Origin: Pseudomonas sp. SG20056
GTDB lineage: Bacteria > Pseudomonadota > Gammaproteobacteria > Pseudomonadales > Pseudomonadaceae
NCBI RefSeq assembly: GCF_031764535.1
Contig: NZ_CP134499.1
Span: 3,224,001 to 3,288,000 of the forward strand
Reading direction: 5' to 3'
Length of the DNA stretch: 64,000 nt
This document shows, in pieces, positions 50,817 through 62,978 of this stretch (position 1 is its first letter; each line of letters opens with the position of its first letter). The notes under the pieces are model-generated. The model searched no databases. It was given only the letters and a program-made list of their open reading frames with translations, and was not told where the DNA came from. A program made the translations under genes and the position numbers.

Positions 50817-52031
50817 TTAGTGCGCCGCCCACTCGATCTTGGAGATGTCGACACCGTCTTTGTACATATCCCACAGCGGCGACAATTCGCGCAGCTTGGT
50901 GACCGCCTCACAAACCTTCTGCGCGGCGTAATCGACCTCTTCATCAGTGGTGAAGCGACCGAAGGTAAAACGGATGGAGCTGTGTGCCAGCTCGTCATTG
51001 CGGCCCAGGGCGCGCAATACATAGGACGGTTCAAGAGAAGCCGAGGTGCAGGCCGAACCGGACGAAACCGCCAGATCCTTGAGCGCCATGATCAGCGACT
51101 CACCCTCAACGTAGTTGAAGCTGAGGTTGAGGTTGTGCGGTACACGGGCGCTCATGCTGCCATTGACGTACAGCTCTTCCAGACCATCGACCTGCTTGAA
51201 GAAGCGATCACGCAGGGCCAGGATGCGCTGGTTTTCCTGGGTCATTTCTTCCTTGGCAATACGGAACGCTTCGCCCATACCGACGCACTGGTGAGTCGCC
51301 AGGGTGCCGGAACGCATACCGCGCTCGTGGCCACCACCATGGGTCTGAGCTTCCAGGCGCACGCGAGGCTTGCGACGCACGAACAATGCACCAACGCCTT
51401 TTGGGCCATAGGTTTTATGCGCCGAGAAGGACATCAGGTCGACCTTGAGCGACTCCAGATCGATCGCCACCTTGCCGGTGGACTGCGCCGCATCAACATG
51501 CAGGAACACGCCGCGCGAACGGGTCAGCTCGCCGATTGCCGCGATGTCGTTGATGGTGCCGATTTCATTATTCACGTGCATGACCGACACCAAGATGGTG
51601 TCTTCACGCAGCGCCACTTCAATCATGGCCGGGGTAATCAGACCATCTTCACCTGGCTCGATGTAAGTCACCTCGAAGCCTTCGCGCTCAAGCTGGCGCA
51701 TGGTATCGAGCACGGCTTTGTGCTCGATCTTCGAGGTAATCAGGTGCTTGCCCTTGCTCTTGTAGAAATCGGCAATGCCTTTGATTGCCAAATTGTTGGA
51801 CTCGGTCGCACCGGAGGTCCAAACAATCTCACGCGGATCGGCATTGACCAGCTCAGCCACTTGGCGGCGAGCATTTTCCACAGCCTCTTCAGCCTTCCAG
51901 CCAAACACATGAGAGCGCGATGCCGGGTTGCCGAAGTTACCGTCGACCAGCAGGCATTCGCTCATTTTTTGCGCAACACGCGGATCAACCGGCGTGGTGG
52001 CGGAATAATCGAGGTAAATCGGCAACTTCAT
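50817..52031 (-). CDS. iscS: Cysteine desulfurase IscS
   Basis: Protein of 404 residues from '[19 protein letters not shown]' (ATG at 52031; another ATG lies three bases earlier). It takes sulfur from cysteine for Fe-S clusters and tRNA thiolation. The PLP Lys is in '[15 protein letters not shown]', and the persulfide Cys in '[17 protein letters not shown]'. It is the second gene of the operon, 49 bases after iscR. Confidence 0.98.
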   Translation of the reverse strand: MKLPIYLDYSATTPVDPRVAQKMSECLLVDGNFGNPASRSHVFGWKAEEAVENARRQVAELVNADPREIVWTSGATESNNLAIKGIADFYKSKGKHLITSKIEHKAVLDTMRQLEREGFEVTYIEPGEDGLITPAMIEVALREDTILVSVMHVNNEIGTINDIAAIGELTRSRGVFLHVDAAQSTGKVAIDLESLKVDLMSFSAHKTYGPKGVGALFVRRKPRVRLEAQTHGGGHERGMRSGTLATHQCVGMGEAFRIAKEEMTQENQRILALRDRFFKQVDGLEELYVNGSMSARVPHNLNLSFNYVEGESLIMALKDLAVSSGSACTSASLEPSYVLRALGRNDELAHSSIRFTFGRFTTDEEVDYAAQKVCEAVTKLRELSPLWDMYKDGVDISKIEWAAH

Positions 52032-52079
52032 CAACTTTCTCCTAATCAGGTATCAGGCCAGCTAGCCAGCGCTTTGCGC

Positions 52080-52571
52080 TCAATCGACGGCGGACGTTTC
52101 GATCTTATCCAGGTACGGCGTCCTGCCATTGCAGCGGCGCTGATCTTGGCGCTGGGCAACTTCCTGCACTTCACGACGGATCACCAAGTCAGCGAGACTG
52201 ATGCCGCTAAGAAATTCGTGTATCTGCTGGCTGAGGTCACACCACAAATGGTGGGTCAGACAGGTATCACCCGCATGGCAATCGCCCTGCCCCTGGCAGC
52301 GCGTGGCATCGACCGATTCGTTGACCGCATCGATCACCTCAGCCACCTGAATACCCTGCATATCGCGCGACAACTGGTAACCGCCGCCAGGCCCACGCAC
52401 ACTGGAAACCAGATTGCCACGACGCAACTTGGCAAATAGCTGCTCCAGATAGGAAAGGGAAATACCCTGCCGCTCGGAGATATCAGCCAAAGACACCGGC
52501 CCACGCTGAGCGTGCAACGCCAGATCAAGCATGGCGGTGACGGCGTAACGGCCTTTGGTGGTTAATCGCAT
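52080..52571 (-). CDS. iscR: Fe-S responsive regulator IscR
   Basis: Protein of 163 residues in the Rrf2 family. The N-terminal winged helix begins '[20 protein letters not shown]'. The [2Fe-2S] ligand region is '[22 protein letters not shown]' (in part, three Cys then His). It represses its own operon when loaded with a cluster. Matching operator sequences are found upstream. Confidence 0.97.
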   Translation of the reverse strand: MRLTTKGRYAVTAMLDLALHAQRGPVSLADISERQGISLSYLEQLFAKLRRGNLVSSVRGPGGGYQLSRDMQGIQVAEVIDAVNESVDATRCQGQGDCHAGDTCLTHHLWCDLSQQIHEFLSGISLADLVIRREVQEVAQRQDQRRCNGRTPYLDKIETSAVD

Positions 52572-52611
52572 AAGGGTTTACCGCGTGGTCGCAATATGCC
52601 GCGAGTATGCA

Positions 52612-52636
52612 ATTCCCGAGCATTTAAGTCAACTAT
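52612..52636 (-). promoter_or_regulatory. IscR type 1 binding site upstream of iscR
   Basis: On the minus strand this 25-bp stretch begins ATAGTTGACT, an exact match to the first half of the known type 1 consensus (ATASYYGACT). The second half matches at most positions. It lies about 41 bases before the iscR start, where it can block the promoter. Confidence 0.75.
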
Positions 52637-52661
52637 AAGACCTAGCGCTTTAGTCGGGATT
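52637..52661 (-). promoter_or_regulatory. Second, weaker IscR type 1-like site
   Basis: On the minus strand it has CCCGACTAAA followed by a partial second half. It adjoins the first site directly and has the same orientation. The match is weaker (several mismatches at the right). Confidence 0.45.
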
Positions 52662-52710
52662 AGCCCGAATGGAGGGTGCGAAGCATAGCAAAATGCGCGC
52701 ACCCACACCA

Positions 52711-53487
52711 TCAAGCCGCAGGCTTGTCTGCGTCTTTGACCACGCCAGCAAAGTCCTCGTCACGCAGTTGCGGCAAATCCTTGGCGCAGTAGTCACTGCC
52801 CAAGGATTTGAGCGCGCCGCACATGCCTTCCAGGCGCCCATCCACCGCGTGCAGGTGATCAAGCAGCTGACCAATGGCACGCGCCACCGGATCAGGCATA
52901 TCCTGACTCACGCCATAAGCATCGAAACCAAGCTTCTCGGCAATCGCCTGACGTTTGGCCTCCTGCTCATCATCAGTCTTGACGATGATTCGCCCAGGGA
53001 TGCCGACCGCCGTGGCACCCGCCGGCACCTCTTTAGTCACCACAGCATTGGAGCCAATCTTCGCGCCCGCGCCGACCGTGAACGGCCCCAGCACCTTGGC
53101 ACCAGCACCAACCACGACGCCATCTTCCAGCGTCGGATGACGCTTACCTTTGTTCCAACTGGTGCCGCCAAGGGTCACCCCTTGATAAAGGGTGACGTCA
53201 TTGCCGATTTCGGCGGTCTCACCGATGACAATGCCCATGCCGTGATCGATAAAGAAGCGTCGACCGATCTTCGCGCCAGGATGGATTTCGATGCCAGTCA
53301 TCCAGCGGCCGAAGTTCGACACCACGCGCGCCAGCCACTTCCAGCCACTCCCCCACAATGCATGCGCCACGCGATGCAACCAGACTGCATGCAACCCCGG
53401 ATAGCAAGTGACCACCTCAAAGGCATTACGCGCCGCCGGGTCGCGATGAAATACGCTCTGGATATCCTCTTGCATGCGCTCAAACAT
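52711..53487 (-). CDS. cysE: Serine O-acetyltransferase CysE
   Basis: Protein of 258 residues from '[20 protein letters not shown]'. It acetylates serine with acetyl-CoA, the first step of cysteine synthesis. The left-handed beta-helix contains '[21 protein letters not shown]' (in part), with His in the HPGA and IDHGM motifs, and '[20 protein letters not shown]'. It overlaps trmJ by eight bases. The isc operon, which consumes cysteine, is next to it. Confidence 0.96.
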   Translation of the reverse strand: MFERMQEDIQSVFHRDPAARNAFEVVTCYPGLHAVWLHRVAHALWGSGWKWLARVVSNFGRWMTGIEIHPGAKIGRRFFIDHGMGIVIGETAEIGNDVTLYQGVTLGGTSWNKGKRHPTLEDGVVVGAGAKVLGPFTVGAGAKIGSNAVVTKEVPAGATAVGIPGRIIVKTDDEQEAKRQAIAEKLGFDAYGVSQDMPDPVARAIGQLLDHLHAVDGRLEGMCGALKSLGSDYCAKDLPQLRDEDFAGVVKDADKPAA

Positions 53488-54250
53488 CTGCCTTCTCCTG
53501 CCTAGGGTGCTCGCCACGCGCCGCCTTGATGGTTTCCGTCAAGATACCGCGCAAGATATTCATTTCCAGCCTGCTCACTGCGCTACGCCCGTACAAGCGA
53601 CGCAGGCGACTCATCAGATGCCGCGGCTTGGCAGGATCAAGAAACCTGATCTCAACCAGCGCCTGTTCAAGGTGACGATAAAACGATTCCAGCTCATCCG
53701 CAGCAACCGGCTCTTCATCCGGATCGACGACCGCAGACTGCTTGACCGGCTGCCCCTCAGTTGCCAACCAGGCCATACGCACTTCGTAAGCCAGCACCTG
53801 CACCGCTGCCGCCAGATTCAATGAACTGAACGCCGGATCGGAGGGAATGTGTACATGATAGTGACAACGCTGCAGCTCCTCATTGGTCAGACCGGCATAC
53901 TCGCGACCAAACACCAAGGCAACCTGCGCACTTTGTTGGGCCTGCTCGCACGCCGCCACACCACACTCACGTGGCTCGAGCATCGGCCAGGGAATATGCC
54001 GATCCCGTGCACTGGTACCCATTACCAGACGACAGCCGACAAGCGCCTCCTCTAGCGTGGCCACCACCTGCGCCGCATCGAGAATATCAGTAGCACCAGA
54101 GGCCCTGGCCACCGCGTCTTCGCTCGGAAAATCCCGCGGATCAACCAGCACCAACTGCGACAACCCCATGTTTTTCATGGCCCGCGCCGCGCCACCGATA
54201 TTGCCCGGATGACTGGTACCGACCAACACAACGCGAATATTTTCCAGCAA
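53480..54250 (-). CDS. trmJ: tRNA (cytidine/uridine-2'-O)-methyltransferase TrmJ
   Basis: Protein of 256 residues beginning '[20 protein letters not shown]'. SPOUT/SpoU family; the SAM-binding knot includes '[20 protein letters not shown]' and '[18 protein letters not shown]'. It makes Nm32 in several tRNAs. The C-terminal region (about 170-256) is typical of TrmJ. It is co-transcribed with cysE and is divergent from suhB. Confidence 0.96.
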   Translation of the reverse strand: MLENIRVVLVGTSHPGNIGGAARAMKNMGLSQLVLVDPRDFPSEDAVARASGATDILDAAQVVATLEEALVGCRLVMGTSARDRHIPWPMLEPRECGVAACEQAQQSAQVALVFGREYAGLTNEELQRCHYHVHIPSDPAFSSLNLAAAVQVLAYEVRMAWLATEGQPVKQSAVVDPDEEPVAADELESFYRHLEQALVEIRFLDPAKPRHLMSRLRRLYGRSAVSRLEMNILRGILTETIKAARGEHPRQEKADV

Positions 54251-54332
54251 CGCAAACGCTCACAGACAAGGCTTAGAGAGGCAAATCTTACAGAAGCCAC
54301 CCGCCTTGCGCCACGCAAGGCGCAGGTTGCAC

Positions 54333-54360
54333 TTCAACCGCCGGGCTTTTCTGCTAGAAT
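54333..54360 (+). promoter_or_regulatory. Sigma-70 promoter of suhB
   Basis: TTCAAC (54333-54338), a 16-base spacer, then TAGAAT (54355-54360). It lies about 35 bases before the suhB start codon. Confidence 0.6.
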
Positions 54361-54394
54361 GGCCGGCTTTCTTTAACGACCCAGGTGAACATCC

Positions 54395-55210
54395 ATGCAG
54401 CCCATGCTGAATATCGCGCTGCGCGCAGCCCGTAGCGCCGGCGAAATGATCTTCCGCTCGACCGAACGCTTGGACGTCATCTCGGTCGACGAGAAAGAAG
54501 CCAAGGACTACGTAACTGAAATTGATCGCTCCGCCGAGCAGCTGATCATTCAGGCACTGCGCAAAGCTTTCCCGAACCACGGCATCCTCGGCGAGGAAAG
54601 CGGCCTGAGCGAAGGCAGTGGCGACGGAGCCGACTACCTGTGGATCATCGATCCACTGGATGGCACTACCAACTTCATCCGCGGCATCCCGCATTACGCC
54701 GTCAGCATCGCCTGCAAATACCGCGGCCGCCTTGAGCACGCTGTAATCATCGACCCGGTGCGCCAGGAAGAATTTACCGCCAGCCGTGGCCGTGGCGCCG
54801 CGCTCAACGGCCGCCGCCTGCGCGTTGGCAATCGCAAGAGCCTGGAAGGCGCCCTCCTTGGCACTGGCTTCCCGTTCCGCGATAGCCAGATGGAGAACCT
54901 GGAAAACTACATCGGCATGTTCCGCAGCCTGGTCGGCCAGACCGCCGGCGTACGTCGCGCAGGCGCAGCGAGCCTGGATCTGGCCTATGTAGCAGCCGGT
55001 CGCTTCGATGCTTTCTGGGAATTCGGCCTGTCCGAGTGGGACATGGCTGCCGGCGCACTGCTGATTCAGGAAGCAGGCGGCCTGGTCAGCGACTTCAGTG
55101 GCGGCCACGACTTCCTGGAAAAGGGCCAGATCGTTGCCGGCAACACCAAGTGCTTCAAAGCCGTACTGACGGCCATTCAGCCGCACTTGTCAGCCTCCCT
55201 GAAGCGCTGA
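54395..55210 (+). CDS. suhB: Inositol-1-monophosphatase SuhB
   Basis: Protein of 271 residues. The metal-binding motif 'WIIDPLDGTTNFIRG' and second motif 'EFGLSEWDMAAGALLIQEAGG' (in part) mark the IMPase family. SuhB also binds RNA polymerase in rRNA antitermination complexes in E. coli. In P. aeruginosa SuhB is known to affect virulence gene expression. It is divergent from trmJ and has a strong terminator. Confidence 0.96.
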   Translation: MQPMLNIALRAARSAGEMIFRSTERLDVISVDEKEAKDYVTEIDRSAEQLIIQALRKAFPNHGILGEESGLSEGSGDGADYLWIIDPLDGTTNFIRGIPHYAVSIACKYRGRLEHAVIIDPVRQEEFTASRGRGAALNGRRLRVGNRKSLEGALLGTGFPFRDSQMENLENYIGMFRSLVGQTAGVRRAGAASLDLAYVAAGRFDAFWEFGLSEWDMAAGALLIQEAGGLVSDFSGGHDFLEKGQIVAGNTKCFKAVLTAIQPHLSASLKR

Positions 55211-55222
55211 TCAAGCCGCAAT

Positions 55223-55250
55223 AAAAAAGCGCCCCACGGGGCGCTTTTTT
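55223..55250. terminator. Bidirectional rho-independent terminator after suhB
   Basis: An AGCGCCC/GGGCGCT stem with a short loop is flanked by A and T runs. It separates suhB from the convergent glycine-zipper gene. Confidence 0.9.
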
Positions 55251-55271
55251 GTATCCGCTGAAATCTTTCGA

Positions 55272-55808
55272 TCAGTTGGACTGATCGACCAATACCAGCT
55301 GGCCGTCCTTGACCGGGATCTGCCGACCCGGATCACTGGCCATGCGCACCTGACTCACCTTGCCATCCAGCTCATATTTGACGTCGTAGCCCACCAGCTT
55401 CTCACTGGTGTCAGTTACCGTGCTGCAACGGGTTTCGGTAGTGGTATAGGTGTCACGACTCTGCAGGTGCTCTTGTGCCTTGTTGCCGGCATAACCGCCG
55501 CCAACCGCACCAGCGACTGTTGCCAATTTCTTGCCGTTGCCGCCACCCACCTGGTTACCCAGCAAACCACCCACCACCGCACCAATTGCGGTACCCGCTA
55601 TCTGGTGCTGATCCTTGACCGGCGCCTGACGGGTGACTGCCACATCCTTGCAGACCTCACGCGGGGTCTTGATGGTTTCCTTGATCGGCTTGACTGCGAG
55701 CACTTCGGCATATTCCGGCGCACTGACGATGCTGTAAGTGGCCACCGCCCCGCCTGCCGTCACACCCACCGCACCCAGTACCGCGCCCACCAACATCGAC
55801 TTATTCAT
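55272..55808 (-). CDS. Glycine-zipper 2TM domain protein
   Basis: Protein of 178 residues. It has an N-terminal hydrophobic segment (about 5-30) and a glycine zipper ('IGAVVGGLLGNQVGGG', then 'AGAVGGGYAGNKAQEH') at about 75-112, the Rick_17kDa/SlyB-like domain. The C-terminus is hydrophilic ('VGYDVKYELDGKVSQVRM'). Such proteins sit in the envelope and may affect membrane stability. It is transcribed on its own, between two terminators. Confidence 0.85.
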   Translation of the reverse strand: MNKSMLVGAVLGAVGVTAGGAVATYSIVSAPEYAEVLAVKPIKETIKTPREVCKDVAVTRQAPVKDQHQIAGTAIGAVVGGLLGNQVGGGNGKKLATVAGAVGGGYAGNKAQEHLQSRDTYTTTETRCSTVTDTSEKLVGYDVKYELDGKVSQVRMASDPGRQIPVKDGQLVLVDQSN

Positions 55809-55868
55809 ACATGCCTCCTTGAACCCGTTGCTTGGTGCTTAACGCACCTTACTCCCAGCCTTGGAGCA

Positions 55869-55902
55869 TAAAAAAACCGGGCAAGTTCAACACCGGCCCG
55901 GT
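55869..55902 (-). terminator. Rho-independent terminator of the secDF operon
   Basis: On the minus strand ACCGGGC pairs with GCCCGGT around a 13-base loop and is followed by a run of Ts. It lies just after secF. Confidence 0.75.
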
Positions 55903-55934
55903 TCATTCAGCTATTTGCGATAAGACGCACAGAT

Positions 55935-56843
55935 TCAGGGGCGCTCATCGACCTCTTCTTCCACCACTGGCGGAATCAGATCGTCGACCGTCAGATCGAG
56001 CCACACCAACACCACGTTGGCGATATAGATCGACGAGTAGGTGCCCGCGCTCACACCAACAAACAATGCCACCGAGAAGGCGAACAGATTGTCACCAGCA
56101 AATATCAGCAAAGCGGCAATCGCCAGCAAAGTGGAGATCGAGGTCGCCATAGTGCGCAGCAGGGTTTGAGTGGTAGAGATGTTGATGTTCTCGATCAACG
56201 TCGCCTTGCGTAGCACGCGGAAATTTTCGCGCACCCGATCGAATACCACGATGGTGTCGTTCAGCGAGTAACCAATGATCGCCAGCAACGCTGCCATCAC
56301 TGTCAGATCGAAAGTGATCTGGAAGAACGAGAGGATACCGAGGGTGACAATCACGTCATGGATCAGCGAGACAATCGCCCCCACACCGAATTTCCATTGG
56401 AAACGGAAGGCCAGGTAAAGCATGACCCCGCCCAGCGCCAGCAGCAGACCAAGCCCACCCTGATCGCGCAGTTCTTCACCCACCTGTGGGCCGACGAATT
56501 CGACCTTTTTCACCTCAAGCTGCTCGCCCGCCTGACGCAGCGCAGCAGCCACTTTATTACCCAGCTCGGGATCATCACCCTGCATGCGCACCACCACATC
56601 GGTAGTCGCACCAAAGCTCTGCACCACGGCGTCGGCATAGCCGGCACCGGCCAACTGCTCACGGATATTGCCGAGATCAGCCGGCTGCTCATAGCTCAGC
56701 TCGATCTGCGTACCGCCAGTAAAATCCAGCCCCAGGTTCAACCCTTTGGTAAACAGGCTAGCCAGTGCCAGCAGCGTCAGCACCAGGGTGAAGGCAAACG
56801 CAATATTGCGTACCCCCATGAAGTTGATCGTACGATTCATCAC
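55935..56843 (-). CDS. secF: Protein translocase subunit SecF
   Basis: Protein of 302 residues. It has an N-terminal TM ('NIAFAFTLVLTLLALASLF'), the motif 'GLDFTGGTQIELSYE', a periplasmic domain (about 45-130) and five further TM segments (for example 'GVGAIVSLIHDVIVTLGILS', 'LLAIIGYSLNDTIVVFDRVRE', in part). With SecD it uses the proton gradient to pull proteins out of SecYEG. It begins six bases after secD. Confidence 0.97.
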   Translation of the reverse strand: MMNRTINFMGVRNIAFAFTLVLTLLALASLFTKGLNLGLDFTGGTQIELSYEQPADLGNIREQLAGAGYADAVVQSFGATTDVVVRMQGDDPELGNKVAAALRQAGEQLEVKKVEFVGPQVGEELRDQGGLGLLLALGGVMLYLAFRFQWKFGVGAIVSLIHDVIVTLGILSFFQITFDLTVMAALLAIIGYSLNDTIVVFDRVRENFRVLRKATLIENINISTTQTLLRTMATSISTLLAIAALLIFAGDNLFAFSVALFVGVSAGTYSSIYIANVVLVWLDLTVDDLIPPVVEEEVDERP

Positions 56844-56849
56844 AGCCCC

Positions 56850-58718
56850 TTAAATCCACAACTTCTTGAAGTCACGCCCGCCGCAAGTCAGGTTGACCAT
56901 GCAGCGCGTTACCAGAATGGCGGTAAACATCGAGGTGAGAATACCCAGCGACAGAGTCACGGCGAAGCCCTTGACCGGCCCAGTACCCATGGCAAACAGG
57001 ATGCCGCCGACCAGCAGAGTGGTCAGGTTGGCGTCAACAATCGCCGAGTAGGCTCGATCAAAACCCTCATGGATGGCCCGCTGAATCGACATGCCATTGG
57101 CAATCTCTTCACGAATACGCGAGAAGATCAGCACGTTGGCGTCCACCGCCATACCCATGGTCAACACGATGCCGGCGATACCTGGCAGGGTCAGTGTGGC
57201 ACTGAGCAACGACATCAGCGCCAGCAGCAGCACCATGTTCAGGCCCAGAGCAACGGTCGCCAGCACACCAAAGAAGCGGTAGATGGCGATAATAAACAGC
57301 GAAACAAACAGCATCGCCCAGAGCGACGCACTGATGCCCTTGGCAATGTTGTCCGCACCCAAGCTTGGGCCGATGGTGCGCTCTTCGGCGAAATACATCG
57401 GCGCAGCCAGACCACCGGCGCGCAGCAGCAGAGCCAGCTCGGACGACTCACCCTGACCATCTAGGCCGGTGATGCGGAACTGGCTACCCAGCGGCGACTG
57501 AATGGTGGCCAGGCTGATGATCTTCTTCTCTTCGATGAAGGTCTGCAGCTCGACTTCCTTCTCGACGCCATCAACCACCTGGCGCACGTAGCGGGTTACC
57601 GGCTTCTGCTCGATAAAGATCACCGCCATGCTGCGACCAACGTTGTTGCGGGTCGCGCGGTTCATCAGGTCACCACCGCGGCCGTCCAGACGGATATTGA
57701 CCTGCGGACTGCCATTCTCATCGAAACTGGCCTGAGCATCGGTGACCTGGTCACCGGTGATGATCAGATCACGCTCCAGCTGCGCTGGCGGACGACCTTC
57801 CTGACGGAACTCGAAGCTCTCGGTGGCCGCCTTGGCAGCATCCGGCTCAGCGGCCAGACGGAACTCCAGGTTGGCGGTCTTGCCGAGAATACGCTTGGCT
57901 TCGGCGGTGTCCTGCACGCCTGGCAGCTCAACCACGATACGGTTGGCACCCTGACGCTGCACCAGCGGCTCGGCCACACCCAGCTCATTGACCCGGTTAC
58001 GCACGGTGGTCAAGTTCTGCTTGATCGAGTATTCGCGAATCTCAACCAGCTTGGCCTGAGTCAGCGCCAGACGCAGCACCTGCTGCTCACTGCGCTGCAC
58101 GGTGGTCATATCAAAATCGGTAAAGTCTTTGCGAATCAGCTGCTGAGCCTTCTCCAGCGTTGCTTCATCGGCAAAACCCAGCTGAATCGCGCCATTGAGC
58201 TCAGGCAGGCTGCGATAACGCACACGCTCTTTGCGCAGCAAGCTCTTGACCTCGCCCTCGTAAACCTTGCGGCGCGCATCCAGGGCCTTGTCCATGTCCA
58301 CTTCCATCAGGAAGTGCACACCACCAGACAAGTCCAGACCAAGCTTCATCGGGCTGCCGCCCAGGTTACGCAGCCAGTCTGGCGTGGTTTGCGCCAAGTT
58401 GAGGGCCACTACGAACTCATCGCTCAAGGCCTTGCGCACCAGCTCTTTGGCCGGTAGCTGATCTTCAGCATTGTTCAAACGCAGCAAGCCGGCACGACCC
58501 TGATTGGCCAGGCTGGTGGCTTTTACGCTGATACCGGCCGTTTCCAGCGCACGACTGGCGCGGTCCAGATCGGCCTGCTCGACGCGCATGGCGGAGCTGT
58601 TGCCACTGATCTGGATCGCCGGATCGTCCGGGTACAGATTGGGCGCGGAATAAAGGAAGCCGATTGCCAGCACAGCCAGAATCAGCAGGTACTTCCAGAG
58701 GGGAAATTTGTTGAGCAT
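56850..58718 (-). CDS. secD: Protein translocase subunit SecD
   Basis: Protein of 622 residues. It has an N-terminal TM (about 8-25), the P1 periplasmic region, 'LGLDLSGGVHFLMEVD' near residue 120, and five C-terminal TM segments, including 'GIAGIVLTMGMAVDANVLIF' with the conserved Asp used in proton transfer. It starts about 62 bases after yajC, in the order yajC-secD-secF. Confidence 0.98.
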   Translation of the reverse strand: MLNKFPLWKYLLILAVLAIGFLYSAPNLYPDDPAIQISGNSSAMRVEQADLDRASRALETAGISVKATSLANQGRAGLLRLNNAEDQLPAKELVRKALSDEFVVALNLAQTTPDWLRNLGGSPMKLGLDLSGGVHFLMEVDMDKALDARRKVYEGEVKSLLRKERVRYRSLPELNGAIQLGFADEATLEKAQQLIRKDFTDFDMTTVQRSEQQVLRLALTQAKLVEIREYSIKQNLTTVRNRVNELGVAEPLVQRQGANRIVVELPGVQDTAEAKRILGKTANLEFRLAAEPDAAKAATESFEFRQEGRPPAQLERDLIITGDQVTDAQASFDENGSPQVNIRLDGRGGDLMNRATRNNVGRSMAVIFIEQKPVTRYVRQVVDGVEKEVELQTFIEEKKIISLATIQSPLGSQFRITGLDGQGESSELALLLRAGGLAAPMYFAEERTIGPSLGADNIAKGISASLWAMLFVSLFIIAIYRFFGVLATVALGLNMVLLLALMSLLSATLTLPGIAGIVLTMGMAVDANVLIFSRIREEIANGMSIQRAIHEGFDRAYSAIVDANLTTLLVGGILFAMGTGPVKGFAVTLSLGILTSMFTAILVTRCMVNLTCGGRDFKKLWI

Positions 58719-58780
58719 GACGCCGCCCGTTATGACGCGGGGCGCATTAAGCGCCCCGTCGAATGGTAAAGGTGTGTTGC

Positions 58781-59116
58781 TTAGATCGCTTTCAGCGTGC
58801 CTTTAGGCAGCGAGGCGGCAATCGCCACTTTTTGAATCTTCAGCTCGACGGTGTCGGACACTTCGATTACCACGAAGTCATCGGAAACCTTCGACACCTT
58901 GCCAGCGATACCACCGCTGGTTACCACTTCATCACCTTTCTGCAGGCCGCTGATCAGACCTTTGTGCTCTTTGGCACGCTTGGCCTGTGGGCGCCAGATC
59001 ATCAGATAGAAGATGACCAGAAAGCCGACCAGAAACACCCATTCAAAGCCACTACCAGCAGGACCGGCAGCCGGTGCGGCGCCTTCAGCGAAAGCAGCGG
59101 GGATAAAAAAGCTCAT
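58781..59116 (-). CDS. yajC: Preprotein translocase accessory subunit YajC
   Basis: Protein of 111 residues from 'MSFFIPAAFAEGAAPAAG'. One TM segment ('WVFLVGFLVIFYLMIWRPQ', about 28-46) is followed by a cytosolic part with 'KGDEVVTSGGIAGKVSKVSD'. It is a partner of SecDF. It follows tgt after about 38 bases. Confidence 0.96.
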   Translation of the reverse strand: MSFFIPAAFAEGAAPAAGPAGSGFEWVFLVGFLVIFYLMIWRPQAKRAKEHKGLISGLQKGDEVVTSGGIAGKVSKVSDDFVVIEVSDTVELKIQKVAIAASLPKGTLKAI

Positions 59117-59154
59117 GTAACACTCCTGTTGCAAGGGTCTTTAAACGGTTGGGA

Positions 59155-61334
<2,180 letters not shown>

Positions 61335-61447
61335 GGTCGGAAGGGGGTCGTCTAGCAGGGCGGCAAAGCTTACCGGAAATCGTGCATGCTGACCACGCAA
61401 GTGCATTGACCAACCCCAACACCATCCCTATACTGCGCCGCCATTGT

Positions 61448-61532
61448 GCCCCGGTGGCGGAACCGGTAGACGCGGCGGATTCAAAATCCGTTTTCGAAAG
61501 AAGTGGGAGTTCGAGTCTCCCCCGGGGCACCA
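61448..61532 (+). tRNA. tRNA-Leu (anticodon CAA)
   Basis: An 85-base gene. The acceptor stem GCCCCGG pairs with CCGGGGC, followed by an A discriminator and an encoded CCA. The anticodon loop TTCAAAA (in stem GCGGA/TCCGT) gives CAA, reading UUG. The long variable arm and T arm (GGGAG-TTCGAGT-CTCCC) fit a class II leucine tRNA. tRNA-Leu genes are common insertion sites for islands, and the genes after it are accessory. Confidence 0.95.
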
Positions 61533-61544
61533 TAGAATTTACTG

Positions 61545-61572
61545 AAGGCCTTGATTATCAAGGCCTTTTTTT
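61545..61572 (+). terminator. Terminator after tRNA-Leu
   Basis: AAGGCCTTGA pairs with TCAAGGCCTT around TTA and is followed by a run of seven Ts, 13 bases after the tRNA 3' end. Confidence 0.92.
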
Positions 61573-61638
61573 ATGCCTGGCGTAATCTTGGCGTAATGAC
61601 TTTGAAGCACGCAGAGTCGCGCCGGCAAATCGCAGGCA

Positions 61639-61684
61639 CAAAAAAACGCCCGGCGCCGAGGGGAAATCCCCACAGCACCGGGCC
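61639..61684 (-). terminator. Rho-independent terminator after umuC
   Basis: On the minus strand GCCCGG-GC-GGGG pairs with CCCC-GC-CCGGGC with two interior mismatches and is followed by a run of Ts. It lies just after umuC. Between it and the tRNA terminator the sequence GGCGTAAT occurs twice (about 61580-61596), which may be remnant end sequence of an inserted element. Confidence 0.8.
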
Positions 61685-61703
61685 TAATTTTTCTGTAGCG
61701 CCC

Positions 61704-62978
61704 CTACCCCGCCTTCACCCGCCACAGCTGGTCCCACCTGGTGGTATAGCTTGGGCTCAACATCTCGCGCTTCATCCCCCAGGCCGGCGCCAACGGCACC
61801 CCAGCGGGCCTCAGTGTGCCGCGCCCCCACTTGGCGTTGACCTCATCGAGCACGTCCATCACCTGCTCAGCCACCACGGGCTGAGTCGCTGCAAACATAT
61901 CGTCGGTGAACTCACCGCGCTGGCGTAGATCCAGCAGCAGGATCTCGGCCTTGGCGTAGGCGAAGCCAGGCCTGAACAGATGATCAAGCCCGGCCACAGC
62001 CGCGCGAGTGATCAGCCGGGTGTCGTCGGTCGGGTACGGCAGCTCGCAGACAATGCCCTTCGCATACTTCACCTCATCAGGATTGAACATGCCGGTGCGG
62101 ATGCTCACGCGCACCCGCTTCGCGAGGGAGTGCTGCGCCCTCAGCTTTTCGCAGGCCCTGGCGGCGTAGGTGGCGACCGCCTGACGGATAGGCTCAATCT
62201 CATGCTGACGCTCACCGAATGCCCGACTGCAGCAGATCTCCTGCTTGGCCGGCGCCAACTCCTCCAGCTCCAGGCAGGGCGTGCCGCGCAACTCGCGCAC
62301 GGTCTTCTCGATCACCACGCTGAATTTTTCGCGCAGGGTCCACGGGTCTGCCTGCGATAGATCCCAAGCCGTTTTGATTTTCATGCCCTGCAGGTGCGCA
62401 TCCATACGACTGCCAACGCCCCACACATCCCTTAAGGGCGTGATCTTCAGCAGCTTGTCGCGGCGCTCTGGGTCGCGAATATCAACCACCCCGCCTGTCT
62501 GGCGCTGCCACTTCTTCGCCGCATGGTTCGCCAGCTTGGCCAGCGTCTTGGTGCTGGCAATACCAACCCCGGTAGGAATGCCAGTGCACTGCAGCACCTG
62601 GGCGCGGATCTCCCGGCCGAGCGCTTCCATTGAACCCTGCATGCCAGTTAGATCGGCAAAGGCCTCATCGATGCTGTACACCTCAAGCGCCGGCACAATG
62701 CCTTCAATCACGCTCATAACGCGCTCACTGATGTCGCCATACAGGGCGTAGTTGCTGGAGAACACCACAATGCCAAGCCGGCGAACGTCCCTCTTAATCT
62801 TGTGCCAGGGCGCGCCCATCTCTACGTGGGCCTTGGCTTCGGCTGAGCGGGCAATCACGCAGCCGTCATTGTTGCTCAGCACCACAATCGGGGTTCGCCG
62901 CAGGTCCGGCCGGAACACCCGCTCGCAGCTGGCGTAGAAGCTGTTGCAGTCGATCAGCGCGATGGTTGGCTCATGCAT
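61704..62978 (-). CDS. umuC: DNA polymerase V catalytic subunit UmuC (Y family)
   Basis: Protein of 424 residues from the ATG at 62978, which overlaps the umuD stop (ATGCATGA). Y-family palm motifs are visible: '[17 protein letters not shown]' (metal Asp) and '[13 protein letters not shown]' (catalytic Asp-Glu). A C-terminal UmuC domain (about 300-424) is present. It copies past DNA damage when bound to processed UmuD. Position beside a tRNA suggests acquisition with an island; the chromosome usually carries dinB elsewhere. Confidence 0.96.
   Translation of the reverse strand: MHEPTIALIDCNSFYASCERVFRPDLRRTPIVVLSNNDGCVIARSAEAKAHVEMGAPWHKIKRDVRRLGIVVFSSNYALYGDISERVMSVIEGIVPALEVYSIDEAFADLTGMQGSMEALGREIRAQVLQCTGIPTGVGIASTKTLAKLANHAAKKWQRQTGGVVDIRDPERRDKLLKITPLRDVWGVGSRMDAHLQGMKIKTAWDLSQADPWTLREKFSVVIEKTVRELRGTPCLELEELAPAKQEICCSRAFGERQHEIEPIRQAVATYAARACEKLRAQHSLAKRVRVSIRTGMFNPDEVKYAKGIVCELPYPTDDTRLITRAAVAGLDHLFRPGFAYAKAEILLLDLRQRGEFTDDMFAATQPVVAEQVMDVLDEVNAKWGRGTLRPAGVPLAPAWGMKREMLSPSYTTRWDQLWRVKAG

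Noticed and set aside
50802..52439. Plus-strand frame of 545 codons opposite iscS and iscR
   Set aside because: Antisense shadow crossing two well-defined genes.
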